In this document: positions 16,156-25,139 of the stretch, in pieces
Layout: every line of letters begins with the position of its first letter
Position numbering within the stretch: position 1 is the first letter of the stretch
From: JAYREN01 sp963663375
GTDB lineage: Bacteria; Acidobacteriota; Holophagae; Holophagales; Holophagaceae
Length of the DNA: 64,000 nt
Direction: 5' to 3'
Assembly: GCA_963663375.1 (NCBI GenBank)
Contig: OY760195.1
Span: forward strand, 3,286,001-3,350,000
The notes under the pieces: model-generated
Told to the model about the DNA's origin: nothing
Database searches by the model: none
What the model saw: only the letters and a program-made list of their open reading frames with translations
Position numbers and translations under genes: made by a program

Positions 16156-17208
16156 GTGAAAATCCTCATCCTTGGCGTCAATGGCTTCGTGGGTTCCCAC
16201 CTGACGGATCGCATCCTGCGGGACACGAACTGGGAAATCTACGGCATGGATCTGGCCAGCAACAAGGTGGCCGAGCATCTGAATGATCCCCGCTTCCACT
16301 TCGTGGAAGGGGACATCTCCATCAGCAAGGAGTGGATCGAATACCACGTGAAGAAATGCGATGTGGTGCTGCCCCTGGTGGCCATCGCCACCCCCAAGGT
16401 GTACGTCACGGATCCCCTGCGGGTCTTCGAGCTGGATTTCGAGGAGAACCTTCGGATCGTGCGCCACTGCGTGAAGTACAACAAGCGCATCGTGTTTCCC
16501 AGTACCTCGGAGGTGTATGGCATGTGCACCGACGCGGAATTCGACGAGGAAAGCTCGCCCCTCATCACCGGCCCCATCCCCATGAACCGCTGGATCTACA
16601 GCACCTCCAAGCAGCTGCTGGACCGTGTGATCTGGGCCTACGGCTTCCAGAAGGGCCTCAAGTTCACCCTCTTCCGCCCCTTCAATTGGATGGGGCCGAA
16701 ACTGGACAGCCTGAACACCGCCAAGGAGGGCAGCAGCCGCCTGGTGACTCAGTTCAGCTGGAACCTCTTCAACGGCGAGCCCCTCAACCTGGTGGACGGT
16801 GGCCACGCCCACCGCTGCTTCTGCGATGTGAGCGATGCCATGGACGGCCTCATGGCCATCCTGCGCAACGAAGGCGGCAAGGCCGACGGCAAGATCTTCA
16901 ACATTGGCAACCCAGCCAATGACAAGAGCGTGCGTGAGATCGCCGAGATGATGATCGAGATCTGGAAGGAACACCCCTTCCGCAAGGAGCGGGGCATCGC
17001 CGAAGGCCGCGTGGTCGAGACCGGCAGCGGCGCCTTCTACGGCAAGGGCTACCAGGATGTCATGCGCCGCACCCCCAGCATCAAGCGCATGCAGGAGACC
17101 TTCGGCTTCAAGCCCACAGTGGGCATGAAGGAATCCCTAAAGAAGGCCCTCGACTTCTTCGTGGAAGAGCACAAGGCCCTGGAGAAGGTGGTCGAGACGG
17201 AGGGCTGA
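16156..17208 (+). CDS. UDP-glucuronate decarboxylase/UDP-4-keto-pentose reductase-like SDR (ArnA C-domain type)
   Basis: 350-residue NAD-dependent extended SDR. The Rossmann motif is 'ILGVNGFVGSHLTDRIL' (residues 5-21). The active-site Tyr-x3-Lys is in 'WIYSTSKQLLDRVIWAYG', with Ser/Thr in 'FPSTSEVYG'. The sequence most resembles the dehydrogenase domain of ArnA and the bacterial bifunctional UDP-4-keto-pentose/UDP-xylose synthases, which oxidise and decarboxylate UDP-glucuronate. Product could be UDP-4-keto-pentose (for Ara4N) or UDP-xylose. The formyltransferase half of ArnA is absent. GTG start with GGAG 8 nt upstream; it is followed 84 bp later by an ArnT-like gene, which favours a role in lipid A or surface sugar modification. 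Confidence 0.85.
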   Translation: MKILILGVNGFVGSHLTDRILRDTNWEIYGMDLASNKVAEHLNDPRFHFVEGDISISKEWIEYHVKKCDVVLPLVAIATPKVYVTDPLRVFELDFEENLRIVRHCVKYNKRIVFPSTSEVYGMCTDAEFDEESSPLITGPIPMNRWIYSTSKQLLDRVIWAYGFQKGLKFTLFRPFNWMGPKLDSLNTAKEGSSRLVTQFSWNLFNGEPLNLVDGGHAHRCFCDVSDAMDGLMAILRNEGGKADGKIFNIGNPANDKSVREIAEMMIEIWKEHPFRKERGIAEGRVVETGSGAFYGKGYQDVMRRTPSIKRMQETFGFKPTVGMKESLKKALDFFVEEHKALEKVVETEG

Positions 17209-17220
17209 GTTCCCTACTGT

Positions 17221-17275
17221 TGGATGCGGATGGACACGGATTGGGCTGGCCGATTCAGGTCCATCCGTGATTGTT
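17221..17275 (+). repeat. Inverted-repeat element before the ArnT-like gene
   Basis: CGGATGGAC (17227-17235) is repeated in inverted orientation as GTCCATCCG (17259-17267), with 'cacggat' and 'atccgtg' extending the symmetry inwards and outwards. It resembles the repeat-like stretch at 14464-14500. Confidence 0.45.
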
Positions 17276-17292
17276 CTTGCTTTGGAGTCCTC

Positions 17293-18969
17293 ATGAATCG
17301 GAAGGAACGCCTCCAGTTCTTCCTCATCTGGCTCTGTCTGGGCCTGGTGCCACTCTTCCTGCGCCCCCTCTGGGAGCCAGATGAGGCTCGCTATGCAGAG
17401 ATTCCCAGGGAGATGCTGGCCCTGGGGGATTGGCTCACGCCCCGGCTGAACTTCGTGCTGTATTTCGAAAAACCGCCCCTGCAGTACTGGCTCTCGGCCC
17501 TCAGCATGAAGGCCTTCGGGCATAGCGCTATCGCCGCCCGCCTGCCCCTGGCCCTGGCGACCCTGGTGTCCATGGCTGCGGCCTACCTACTGGCCCGACG
17601 CCTGGGGGCGCGGCGGCCCATGTGGGCGGCCTTCATGGTCGCCACCACCATCCTGGGCTTCATCAGCGCCCAGATTCTTACCTTGGATGCGCTCTTCTCG
17701 GCCTTCCTGGTGGCGAGTGTGGTCTTTGCCGCGGAGGCCGTGACGGCACGCTACGAGGGCCGCGGCGCCATGGCCTGGACCCTGGGCGCTTTCGCTACGG
17801 CGGCCCTGGCGCTGCTCACCAAGGGGCTGGCGGCGCCGGTGCTCCTGGGCGGTGTCATGTTGGCCTCGCTGGCCTTCGCCTGGCGGGATTCGAAGCTCAG
17901 GAACCTCGTGCTTCGGGTGCTCTTCGATCCCTTCGGTTGGCTGCTCTTCCTTGCCATTTCCGCGCCCTGGTTCTGGTTCGTGGAGAAGGCCAATCCGGGC
18001 CACGCCCAGTTCTTCTTTATTCATGAGCACTTCGCCCGGTTCACCAGCAACGTGCATGCGCGCCAGGGCGCCAAGAACCCGATCCTGGACAAGCTCTACT
18101 TCGTGGGCGTCCTGCTGGTGGGCCTGCTGCCCTGGCTCTCGGCCAGCGTGGCGGGGCTCTGGCGGGGGTGGCGCTTCGCGCGGCGCAGCAAGGGCCCCAT
18201 GGCCGAGGGGGGGGCCCTGCATCGCTGGACCGTGGGCTTTACCCTGATGGCCTTCGCGGTGCCGTTCCTCTTCTTCAGCGCCTCCGGCTCCAAGCTGACC
18301 CAGTACATTCTGCCGGTGGTGGTGCCCCTGGTGGCCCTGGCCTGCGCCCTGGAGCGGGAAGAGGAGGAGATCCAGGCCCTCCGCCGCCACGGCTGGGAGC
18401 TGCTCGTCCTTGGCGCTATCTTCGCATTTGCGACCCCCTTCCTAGTGAAGTCACCCACGGGACTCCCGTGGATCATGGCGCTGGGAGTGGCTTTCCTGCT
18501 CCTGGGTTTCTGGGCCCTGCGCCCCAAGGGACTCACGACCAACCGCTGGATGGCCGCCCTGGGGGCCGGAATGCTGCTGATCACCCTCGCCGCCAAGCAG
18601 ACGGTGGAGCGGGACAAGTCGACCTTTGCGATGATCAAGCAGGCTCCGGCAGAGGCCCAGTGGGTCAGCGCGGGGTACTACTTCCAGAGCCTGCCGCTGC
18701 AGACGGGGCGTCGGGTCATCGTGGTCGCGGGGGCCGGAGAGCTGGCGTACGGCCGGGACCGACTGTCTTCGGGTGAGCGCGAGATCTGGTTCCCCGAGGA
18801 TCTCAAGGCCCTGAATTCGGTCGCCCGGCAGTTGCGGAACGCCGATCCCGCTCGCCCCGTCTGGGCGCTGATCGATCCGGGTGCGTGGCGGCGCCTCGAG
18901 CCTGAAACTCAGGGTGCCTGGGATGTGGTGGACCGTACCCGGGCCGCCTACCTGGCCCGGTTGCGGTAG
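17293..18969 (+). CDS. ArnT-like GT-C glycosyltransferase (family 39/83)
   Basis: 558-residue polytopic membrane glycosyltransferase. The GT-C signature Asp lies in the first periplasmic loop ('WEPDEARYAEIPREMLALGD', residues about 29-48), followed by 'FEKPPLQYWLSALSMKAFG', both hallmark ArnT/PMT motifs. About eleven to thirteen hydrophobic segments follow and a soluble C-terminal region of about 120 residues. ArnT moves 4-amino-4-deoxy-L-arabinose from undecaprenyl phosphate to lipid A; related enzymes move other sugars. The upstream ArnA-like gene supports this, but arnB, arnC and arnD are not in the window. Start ATG 17293 chosen for GGAG upstream; an earlier in-frame ATG (17224) falls in the repeat. 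Confidence 0.85.
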   Translation: MNRKERLQFFLIWLCLGLVPLFLRPLWEPDEARYAEIPREMLALGDWLTPRLNFVLYFEKPPLQYWLSALSMKAFGHSAIAARLPLALATLVSMAAAYLLARRLGARRPMWAAFMVATTILGFISAQILTLDALFSAFLVASVVFAAEAVTARYEGRGAMAWTLGAFATAALALLTKGLAAPVLLGGVMLASLAFAWRDSKLRNLVLRVLFDPFGWLLFLAISAPWFWFVEKANPGHAQFFFIHEHFARFTSNVHARQGAKNPILDKLYFVGVLLVGLLPWLSASVAGLWRGWRFARRSKGPMAEGGALHRWTVGFTLMAFAVPFLFFSASGSKLTQYILPVVVPLVALACALEREEEEIQALRRHGWELLVLGAIFAFATPFLVKSPTGLPWIMALGVAFLLLGFWALRPKGLTTNRWMAALGAGMLLITLAAKQTVERDKSTFAMIKQAPAEAQWVSAGYYFQSLPLQTGRRVIVVAGAGELAYGRDRLSSGEREIWFPEDLKALNSVARQLRNADPARPVWALIDPGAWRRLEPETQGAWDVVDRTRAAYLARLR

Positions 18970-18973
18970 CCCG

Positions 18974-20131
18974 GTGTCGGGCTGGCTCTACCTCGACAAC
19001 AACGCCACCACCCGGCTGGCCCCGGAGGTGCTGGAGGCCATGCTCCCCTATTTCCAGGAGCACTACGGGAATCCCAGCTCGGCCCATGGCCTCGGTCTGT
19101 TGGCGGAAGGCGCCCTGGTACAGGCTCGGGAGCAGGTGGCGGGCCTGCTCAACTGCCAGCCTGCGGAACTGGTGTTCAACGGCAGTGGCACCGAGGGCCT
19201 CAACCACGCCTTCCGCGGCGTCTTCGAGGCCTTCCCGGCCAGACGTCATTTCATCACCACCGCCGTGGAGCACAGCGCCGTGCTGGCGCTGGTGGAATGG
19301 CTGCGGCGCCAGGGAGCCGAAGTCACCGTGCTGCCGGTGGATGGAGAGGGGCGGCTGGATCCTGATGCCCTGGAAGCGGCTATCCGGCCGGATACAGCGC
19401 TGGTGTCCGTGATGGCCGCCAACAATGAAACCGGTGTGTGCTTTCCCCTGGAGGCCATCGCCCGGATCGTGAAGGCCAAGGGCGCGCTATTCCACGTGGA
19501 TGGCACCCAGGCGGGCGGGAAGCTGCCCCTGGACCTCGCGGCCCTGCCCGTGGATCTGTTGAATCTCAGCGCCCACAAGTTGCACGGGCCCAAGGGCGTG
19601 GGAGCCCTCTTCATCCGCCGAGGTCTGCGCCTGAAGCCATTCATGGTGGGGGGACATCAGGAGCGGGGCCGCCGGGGTGGCACGGAGAATCTGCCCGGCA
19701 TCGTTGGCTTCGGCAGGGCGGCGGCCCTGGCGCAATCGGGGCTTGGCGACATGGCTCGAGTACGGCAGTTGCGGGACGGGCTGGAGGCGGCCCTGAGGGC
19801 CGCGGTGCCTGAAATCCGCATCCACGGCGAGGCTGCGCCCCGCATTCCCAACACCAGCTTCATCGGTTTCGCCGGGATCGAAGGGGAAGCGCTGCTGCTG
19901 CGCCTCAGTCAGGCCGGCATCTGCGTGGCCACGGGCAGTGCCTGCACCACGGGTCAGAAGGAACCCAGCCATGTGCTGCGGGCCATGGGCGTGGATGGGG
20001 CCTTCGCCCTTGGAACGGTGCGGTTGAGCCTGAGCCGCTACACCACCGAAGACGAGATCGCCCGGGTGGTGGAGGTGCTGCCGAGGTTCGTACAGGAGCT
20101 TCGTGACGCGGGACCGATGGCCCGGCGCTAA
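18974..20131 (+). CDS. Cysteine desulfurase (NifS/IscS family)
   Basis: 385-residue class V PLP enzyme releasing sulfur from cysteine as an enzyme persulfide for Fe-S clusters, thiolated tRNA or cofactors. It starts right at the family's N-terminal motif 'LYLDNNATTRLAPEVLEAM'. Conserved residues: H100 ('VEHSAVLA'), the PLP lysine K202 ('NLSAHKLHGPKGVGALF') and the catalytic cysteine C324 ('ATGSACTTGQKEPSHVL'), which is in a long flexible loop as in group I (IscS/NifS) enzymes. GTG 18974 starts 4 bp after the ArnT-like stop with no clear RBS. No iscU or trmU neighbour, so the partner is unknown. Confidence 0.9.
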   Translation: MSGWLYLDNNATTRLAPEVLEAMLPYFQEHYGNPSSAHGLGLLAEGALVQAREQVAGLLNCQPAELVFNGSGTEGLNHAFRGVFEAFPARRHFITTAVEHSAVLALVEWLRRQGAEVTVLPVDGEGRLDPDALEAAIRPDTALVSVMAANNETGVCFPLEAIARIVKAKGALFHVDGTQAGGKLPLDLAALPVDLLNLSAHKLHGPKGVGALFIRRGLRLKPFMVGGHQERGRRGGTENLPGIVGFGRAAALAQSGLGDMARVRQLRDGLEAALRAAVPEIRIHGEAAPRIPNTSFIGFAGIEGEALLLRLSQAGICVATGSACTTGQKEPSHVLRAMGVDGAFALGTVRLSLSRYTTEDEIARVVEVLPRFVQELRDAGPMARR

Positions 20132-20181
20132 GCTCGTCCAAGGCCGCGACGATTCCTCGATCCAGCCCGCCGGAGAGTCCC

Positions 20182-20754
20182 ATGATCCCCGCCCCCGCGG
20201 AAGCCCCTGTCGCCACCGTTGTGCTCTCTCGCCGAATCAAGGTCGGGAAGGAGGCCGAATTTCGCGCCTGGATCGCGGGTTTCAATGGGGTGATGGCCAC
20301 CTATCCGGGCCACCTCAGCGGTCAGGTGGTGCCGCCGGTGGAGGGCGCCCAGGCCGAGTGGGTCTTCGTCTACACCTTCGATACCCCCCAGAATCTGCGG
20401 GCCTGGCTCCAATCCGAAGACCGGCGCCAGTGGCTGGAGAAGGCCGAACCCCTGGTGGAATCCCAGGGGCCGGCCCAGCTCATCAGCGGTCTGGAACAGC
20501 TCTTCGGGTTGTTGCCGCCCAATGTGGCCCCACCTCCGCCGGTGTGGAAGGTGGCGGCCTCCGTGATGGCGGGCCTCTTTCCCCTCACCCTCTTCAATAT
20601 GGCCCTGCTGGCGCCCTTGATCAGGTCCTGGCCCCTGGTGCCCAAGGCCCTCTTCACCGCCACCCTGATGGTGATCCTCATGACCTGGGTGGTGATGCCG
20701 GGCGTCACGCGGTTACTCAAACCTTGGTTGTACCCAGGGGTGAAGCGGCGCTGA
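20182..20754 (+). CDS. ABM-domain protein with C-terminal membrane anchor
   Basis: 190 residues. The N-terminal part (about 8-105) is an antibiotic biosynthesis monooxygenase (ABM) ferredoxin-like domain ('VVLSRRIKVGKEAEFRAWIA', 'GHLSGQVVPPVEGAQAEWVF', 'LRAWLQSEDRRQWLEKAEPL'). Two transmembrane segments follow (about 125-148 and 152-175), giving an 'ABM plus DUF' membrane protein. Enzymatic activity is doubtful; family members are poorly characterised. ATG has GGAGAG a few bases upstream. Confidence 0.78.
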   Translation: MIPAPAEAPVATVVLSRRIKVGKEAEFRAWIAGFNGVMATYPGHLSGQVVPPVEGAQAEWVFVYTFDTPQNLRAWLQSEDRRQWLEKAEPLVESQGPAQLISGLEQLFGLLPPNVAPPPPVWKVAASVMAGLFPLTLFNMALLAPLIRSWPLVPKALFTATLMVILMTWVVMPGVTRLLKPWLYPGVKRR

Positions 20755-21031
20755 GGCTCCACCTGGGATTGCAGCAACAACAATGGCGGGAGCAGGTAGC
20801 AGGTGTCGGCCAGGCGTAGCGAGGCCATTCCGTGCCGTTCGCCTCGTCCGTGAGAGGTACGTTCTGAATGAGGATCTCTCCACTCCAGGTGACATTGGCT
20901 CTTACAAAAAAATTGTCTGTTTTTTCTTCTACGCTGCCTTGCTAGGCTGACCCGAGCCCTCAAATCTCGGATGGCTAGCAATAATTGACTTTCTGGCGCC
21001 GGGGACTCGACTGGCAAGGGGACGCCTACGA
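20755..21031. other. Intergenic region before a histidine kinase gene
   Basis: 277 bp without an ORF. It includes the most AT-rich patch nearby (about 20900-20935, A7 followed by T6 tracts separated by 7 nt), which could form a weak stem or promoter-proximal bend. I recognise no riboswitch or clear promoter. Confidence 0.4.
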
Positions 21032-22957
21032 ATGTTTCACCTCAAGAACGTGGTCCTATGGAAAGCGATTCTCCTCACCGGGTCTTGTGCAGTTGCGATT
21101 TTCGGCCTCTGGTGGTGGGCGCTCATCAGTTCCCCCGGGGCGCAGGTTCAAGCCCAGACCCAGGACTCTCTGGTTCAGATGGAACGCACCATTGCCCGTG
21201 AGTTGGCCAGGGCGGAGGCGACGGGGCTCGCCTTCGGTGCTTGGTGGACCCGAGAAGGGGGGCGCCTGGATGATCCGGAGAGACTCCAGAACGTGATTTC
21301 GTTTCTGGAAAAAGGGGCCATCATCACCAACCTCATCCTGAGCCGGGAAGACGGCGATTCCGCCTGCGTGGTGCGGAAAAAGGGGGAGTGGAACCTCGTG
21401 CTCTTTCGCTCGGGGCGCAATCCCAGGCGCTACCTCGTGGAGAATGGCCGGTGGGTACCTGGGGTGGTGGACGACCGGGATGTCTACGATGCCCGTACGC
21501 GCCATTGGTACCGCTTCGGAGCGTCGCAAAAGGCACCCGCCTGGACCCCGGAGGCCTATCGCTACCACACCTCTGTGGTGGGTGGATTCACCTATACCGT
21601 CCCCGTGCGGAATCTCAAGGGGAGGCTCGAAGGTGTTATCGGTGTGGATGTCTCCCTTGAAGAGCTGACCCAATTGATCTGGCAGCACCAACCGACGGCG
21701 GGTTCTCGGATGATGGTGACGGACGGCGCCAACCGCCTGCTGGTTCCTCCCAAAACAACCGTCATGCTCGATATGGGCACCCGATTTTCGCATCACTTGA
21801 TGGCGCTTCCCCCCGGCTTCAGGGAAAGACTGGCAGCCGGTCGGATGACGGGACCTCCCACCCATGCGGGCCTCCTGGATTCCAAACGGACCTACATCGC
21901 CGCCACTCGATCCTTTGCGGAGGCAGGCGCTCCCCCGATGAGCATGCACGTGGCGATTCCCGAGGAGGAACTTGTGCCCGGAGTGGGAAGGCGCCGGGTG
22001 CTCACCTTCCTGATTGGCCTTGGCACGGTCCTGGGGATTGGTTGGACGCTGTTCGATCTGCACCGACTCATCGTTCGCCCCATGCGGGCCCTGGCGATGG
22101 CGGCGGATGGTCCCGCCGCGGGGGTAGCCGAGAGCAGGGATTCCAATTCGGATATCTGGGAAATTCAGCGTGTGGGTGAGCGACTGCGGGTGGCTGGGCA
22201 GGTCGCCGAGGAGCGAACGCGCCTGCTGAGTCAGGTCGAGCACAGCCAGAGGGTGGATTCCGTGGGGATGATGGCTCCTGGCATCGTGCACGACGTGAAC
22301 AACCAACTCGCCATGGTGCTTGGTCAGATCAACCTGTGTCAGACCATTCTCGAAGGTCATCCCGAGGTTCAACCCCGCCTGCGGGCCGCCGAAGGCGCAG
22401 CCCTCAAATGCACCGAAGTCCTGCGCGGACTCCTGGATTTCAGCCGACCGGACCAGGGTCAGCGGGAATTGTTGAACCTGAATGTCTCGGTGGAGGCGGC
22501 CACGGCGATGCTGCGGCGCGTGCTGGGGGCAGCTATCCGGGTGGAGGAAACCCTGGCTTTGGATGTTCCCCTGCTCTTCGGCGAGCCGGTGAAGCTCCAA
22601 CAAGTGCTTGTGAATCTTGGGTTGAACGCGCGCGATGCCATGCCTGAGGGTGGTCTGCTGGTTTTCAGGACCTTCCGAGCTGGAGCTAACGCCTGCCTGG
22701 AGGTGCAGGATACGGGAACCGGCATGAGCGAGGAGGTGAAGCAACGGCTCTTCGAGCCGTTCTTCTCCACTAAGGAATCCGGGAAGGGCACGGGCTTGGG
22801 GTTGGCCATGGTCGCGAACATTGTGGCGGCCCATGGTGGCAAGATCCAGGTCGAATCGGCCCCTGGAATCGGCAGTACCTTCCGGATCGAATTTCCACCC
22901 ACACTACGAAAGCGAGATGACCGGAAGAATCAGGTCTGTCAGACGGATCTGGTCTGA
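21032..22957 (+). CDS. Sensor histidine kinase with periplasmic Cache-like domain
   Basis: 641 residues. TM1 (about 10-32) and TM2 (about 325-347) enclose a large periplasmic sensor (about 35-320) of double-Cache type; 'YTVPVRNLKGRLEGVIGVDV' is typical of Cache strands. A short HAMP-like/linker region (about 345-385) precedes the HisKA domain with phospho-acceptor H420 ('GIVHDVNNQLAMVLGQINL'). The ATPase domain has N box 'QVLVNLGLNARDAM', G1 'VQDTGTGM' and G2 'GKGTGLGLAMV'. It resembles NtrB-type kinases. No response regulator is adjacent, so the partner is encoded elsewhere. Confidence 0.9.
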   Translation: MFHLKNVVLWKAILLTGSCAVAIFGLWWWALISSPGAQVQAQTQDSLVQMERTIARELARAEATGLAFGAWWTREGGRLDDPERLQNVISFLEKGAIITNLILSREDGDSACVVRKKGEWNLVLFRSGRNPRRYLVENGRWVPGVVDDRDVYDARTRHWYRFGASQKAPAWTPEAYRYHTSVVGGFTYTVPVRNLKGRLEGVIGVDVSLEELTQLIWQHQPTAGSRMMVTDGANRLLVPPKTTVMLDMGTRFSHHLMALPPGFRERLAAGRMTGPPTHAGLLDSKRTYIAATRSFAEAGAPPMSMHVAIPEEELVPGVGRRRVLTFLIGLGTVLGIGWTLFDLHRLIVRPMRALAMAADGPAAGVAESRDSNSDIWEIQRVGERLRVAGQVAEERTRLLSQVEHSQRVDSVGMMAPGIVHDVNNQLAMVLGQINLCQTILEGHPEVQPRLRAAEGAALKCTEVLRGLLDFSRPDQGQRELLNLNVSVEAATAMLRRVLGAAIRVEETLALDVPLLFGEPVKLQQVLVNLGLNARDAMPEGGLLVFRTFRAGANACLEVQDTGTGMSEEVKQRLFEPFFSTKESGKGTGLGLAMVANIVAAHGGKIQVESAPGIGSTFRIEFPPTLRKRDDRKNQVCQTDLV

Positions 22958-23029
22958 TCGGACGCTTGATGTCCTGAGGCAGAAGGGAAGGTGGCCCTCG
23001 TTGCTTCAGGATCTGCGCGATGTGACTTG

Positions 23030-23497
23030 TCAGGGGACTTCGTTGATTAGGGCCAGGATCCGCGGCAATTCCTGGGCGTCAATCTCGTCAAAGGTGCCCA
23101 TCACATCGCTATCGATGTCCAGCACCGCGGTGATCACGCCTGCCTTGTCGAAAAAGGGGACGCAGATCTCGCACTTGCTGCGGCTGTCGCAGGCGATGTG
23201 GCCGGGGAACTGCTCGACATCGGGCACCACCAGGGGCTTTCCGCCATTGATGGCCGCCCAGCAGACGCCCGTGTCCTTTTTGAGCTCCATGCAGGCGATG
23301 GGGCCCTGATAGAGCTTCACGATGAGCCGGTCGTTCTTCAGGCCATAGAATCCGGTCCAGAAGAAGTTCTTCATCTTGTGATGGAGCAGGGCCACCACGG
23401 AGGCCATGCGGGCTTCCGGGTCTGCCGACTTGGCGAGAAGCTCTTTCAGCTGGGCGTGAATCCGACCGTACCGGGCTCGCTTCTGGGTGGCGTCCAT
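23030..23497 (-). CDS. msrC: Free methionine-(R)-sulfoxide reductase (GAF domain)
   Basis: 155-residue single GAF domain. It shows the three redox cysteines of fRMsr with the spacing of the E. coli enzyme (84/94/118): here C69 ('GPIACMEL'), C79 ('TGVCWAA') and C103 ('PGHIACDSRSKCE'), i.e. 10 and 24 apart. 'FFWTGFYGL' and 'FPGHIACDSRS' are family signatures. It reduces free methionine-R-sulfoxide in the cytoplasm using thioredoxin. ATG 23497 is preferred over an ATG 12 bp upstream because GGAG lies 6 nt before it. Confidence 0.9.
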   Translation of the reverse strand: MDATQKRARYGRIHAQLKELLAKSADPEARMASVVALLHHKMKNFFWTGFYGLKNDRLIVKLYQGPIACMELKKDTGVCWAAINGGKPLVVPDVEQFPGHIACDSRSKCEICVPFFDKAGVITAVLDIDSDVMGTFDEIDAQELPRILALINEVP

Positions 23498-23545
23498 CGC
23501 TATCTCCATGGTTTCAGGCCGTCGGGTTCGGGGCGTGTTCGACGG

Positions 23546-24499
23546 TCACCCTCTATTCTGCCTCAGCCCTTCCAGGTAATGGTCCACCGCGTAGTCCATC
23601 CAGCGATGATTGCCCTGGGGAGTCTTTCCCGCGGCGAGGTAACCGCAGTGACCCCCGTGGTGCTCCCGGTGGAGATGCACGGCAGGCGAGGGTTGGCCCA
23701 GATCCGCCGCCGGGGCGAAGGGATCGTCCTCGCTGGTGAGGAGCACGGCGGGCGTCTCGATGCCGCCCAGGTGGGGGCCGCAGCTGCAGTTCGCATAGTA
23801 GTCGGCGCGATTCTTGAAGCCCGCCTGGGGTGCAGTGTAGACCTCATCGAAGTCCCGCAGCGTGGGCGTGGGTGGCAGAGGCGTGCCGCCCGGGCGGCCC
23901 TCCACGTGGTGGCGCAGGAGCTTGACGAAGCGCCGGTCGTAGAGGCGGTTCAGGCCGCGCAGCAGGCGGTGGGAGCAGGCCTCGAGATCCCCGGGGGGAT
24001 TCACGATCAGGGCTCCATCGGGTAGAGGCATGTGCTTGTCGCGGCCCAACAGCAGCACCAGCATGGCGGCGCTCAGAGAAAAACCTGCGGCGATCACCCG
24101 CTTGCCGGGGAAGCGCTGGCGGGCGAAGGCGATGACCGCGGCCACATCGCCCGTGGAGCCGCAGTGGTAGGGCCTGTGGGCCAGGCCCATGCCCAACCCC
24201 GCGCCGCGGTGGTTGGCGGAGATCACGCTGTGGCCCCGGGCCGCGGCCAGAGCCGCGCTGCGCCGAACGTACGAGGACCCCGCATGGCCCCCGAGACCGT
24301 GGAAGAAGACCACCACGGTGTCGGAATCACCCGGCAGGACCTCCAGGCGCAGCCTTTCCCCCGCTTCCAGTTCCAGGAACTCGGCGGCCCAGGGCAGGGG
24401 ATCCGAGGGAGTCTTCCATAGGTGGGAAAGGATGGTCTGGGCGTGGGGTCCGGGGGCCCAGGGGGCCGGCTGAAAAGGTTCTGGTCGAGCCAACTCCAT
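23546..24499 (-). CDS. YheT-type alpha/beta hydrolase
   Basis: 317-residue AB-hydrolase of the YheT/ABHD1-3 family. The N-terminus 'PWAPGPHAQTILSHLWK' matches the family start (F.P....g.h.qTi). Oxyanion region 'VVFFHGLGGHAGSSYVR', nucleophile S141 in 'AAGFSLSAAMLVLLLG' (the family normally has GFSLGGN), and the catalytic His in 'REHHGGHCGYL' near residue 275. Family members are carboxylesterases with unclear substrates. Six bp downstream of the next minus-strand gene, so probably co-transcribed. Confidence 0.87.
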   Translation of the reverse strand: MELARPEPFQPAPWAPGPHAQTILSHLWKTPSDPLPWAAEFLELEAGERLRLEVLPGDSDTVVVFFHGLGGHAGSSYVRRSAALAAARGHSVISANHRGAGLGMGLAHRPYHCGSTGDVAAVIAFARQRFPGKRVIAAGFSLSAAMLVLLLGRDKHMPLPDGALIVNPPGDLEACSHRLLRGLNRLYDRRFVKLLRHHVEGRPGGTPLPPTPTLRDFDEVYTAPQAGFKNRADYYANCSCGPHLGGIETPAVLLTSEDDPFAPAADLGQPSPAVHLHREHHGGHCGYLAAGKTPQGNHRWMDYAVDHYLEGLRQNRG

Positions 24500-24505
24500 G
24501 GGGCG

Positions 24506-25057
24506 CTACTCCGAGCGCTTGTAGACCAGCTTGTAGCTCAAGGCATTCAGTTTTGGGTGGGTGTAGGTGACCTGCAGGGCCAGGGTGTTCCCGTCCTTGC
24601 GCATGGAGTAGACGTTGGTAAGGGTGTAGCCATTGCCCTGGAAGGTCTGGGTCATGCGGGGGCCATCCTTGCGGAGCGTGACCTGGAACTCCTCGCCATC
24701 GGCGCGTTTCCAGGCGCTGGCGGTGCCATCCGCCGAACTCTCGACGGGCCTCTCCCTGCCATAGGTCACCGAAAATTCCGCCCCGCTATAGAGGATGTCC
24801 AGGGCCTGAGGCGACTGGCAGGCGCTCTTGAGCTTCTTCTTCCAGTAGACCTTCATCGCGAAGTTCTGGTCCTTCACGTGCTCTTCGATCAGCGGTTCCA
24901 GCTTGTCGCTGTCATCGGGAATCAGCGTCCACTCGCCATCCCACTTGATCTTGGCCTCCTTGGTTTCGGCTTCCTTGACGGGTGATCCCTGCTTGGTTTG
25001 CGCCATGACAGGAGCGAAAGCAACGAGGGCGGAGAGGGCGAGGATCGGCACACGCAT
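24506..25057 (-). CDS. Hypothetical secreted protein
   Basis: 183 residues: signal peptide (MRVPILALSALVAFAPVMAQ) and a mature domain with 'KWDGEWTLIPDDSDKLEPLI', 'QALDILYSGAEFSVTYGRER' and 'GNTLALQVTYTHPKLNALSY'. The pattern (a 'GxWxL...S' start and alternating strands) suggests a small beta-barrel, lipocalin-like, but I cannot name a family. AGGAG lies just before ATG 25057. It sits in a minus-strand cluster with ubiX and murC upstream and the YheT hydrolase downstream. Confidence 0.7.
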   Translation of the reverse strand: MRVPILALSALVAFAPVMAQTKQGSPVKEAETKEAKIKWDGEWTLIPDDSDKLEPLIEEHVKDQNFAMKVYWKKKLKSACQSPQALDILYSGAEFSVTYGRERPVESSADGTASAWKRADGEEFQVTLRKDGPRMTQTFQGNGYTLTNVYSMRKDGNTLALQVTYTHPKLNALSYKLVYKRSE

Positions 25058-25139
25058 GGAGACTCCTGGAAATGAGATCAGCATACTCCGGGGCCCTCGG
25101 CGCACGATGGTGTATCTCGGGTTTTCCTGGTTGCAGACC

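Noticed and set aside
20755..21031. c-di-GMP or other riboswitch before the Cache kinase
   Set aside because: No conserved GEMM or other aptamer core could be found by eye.
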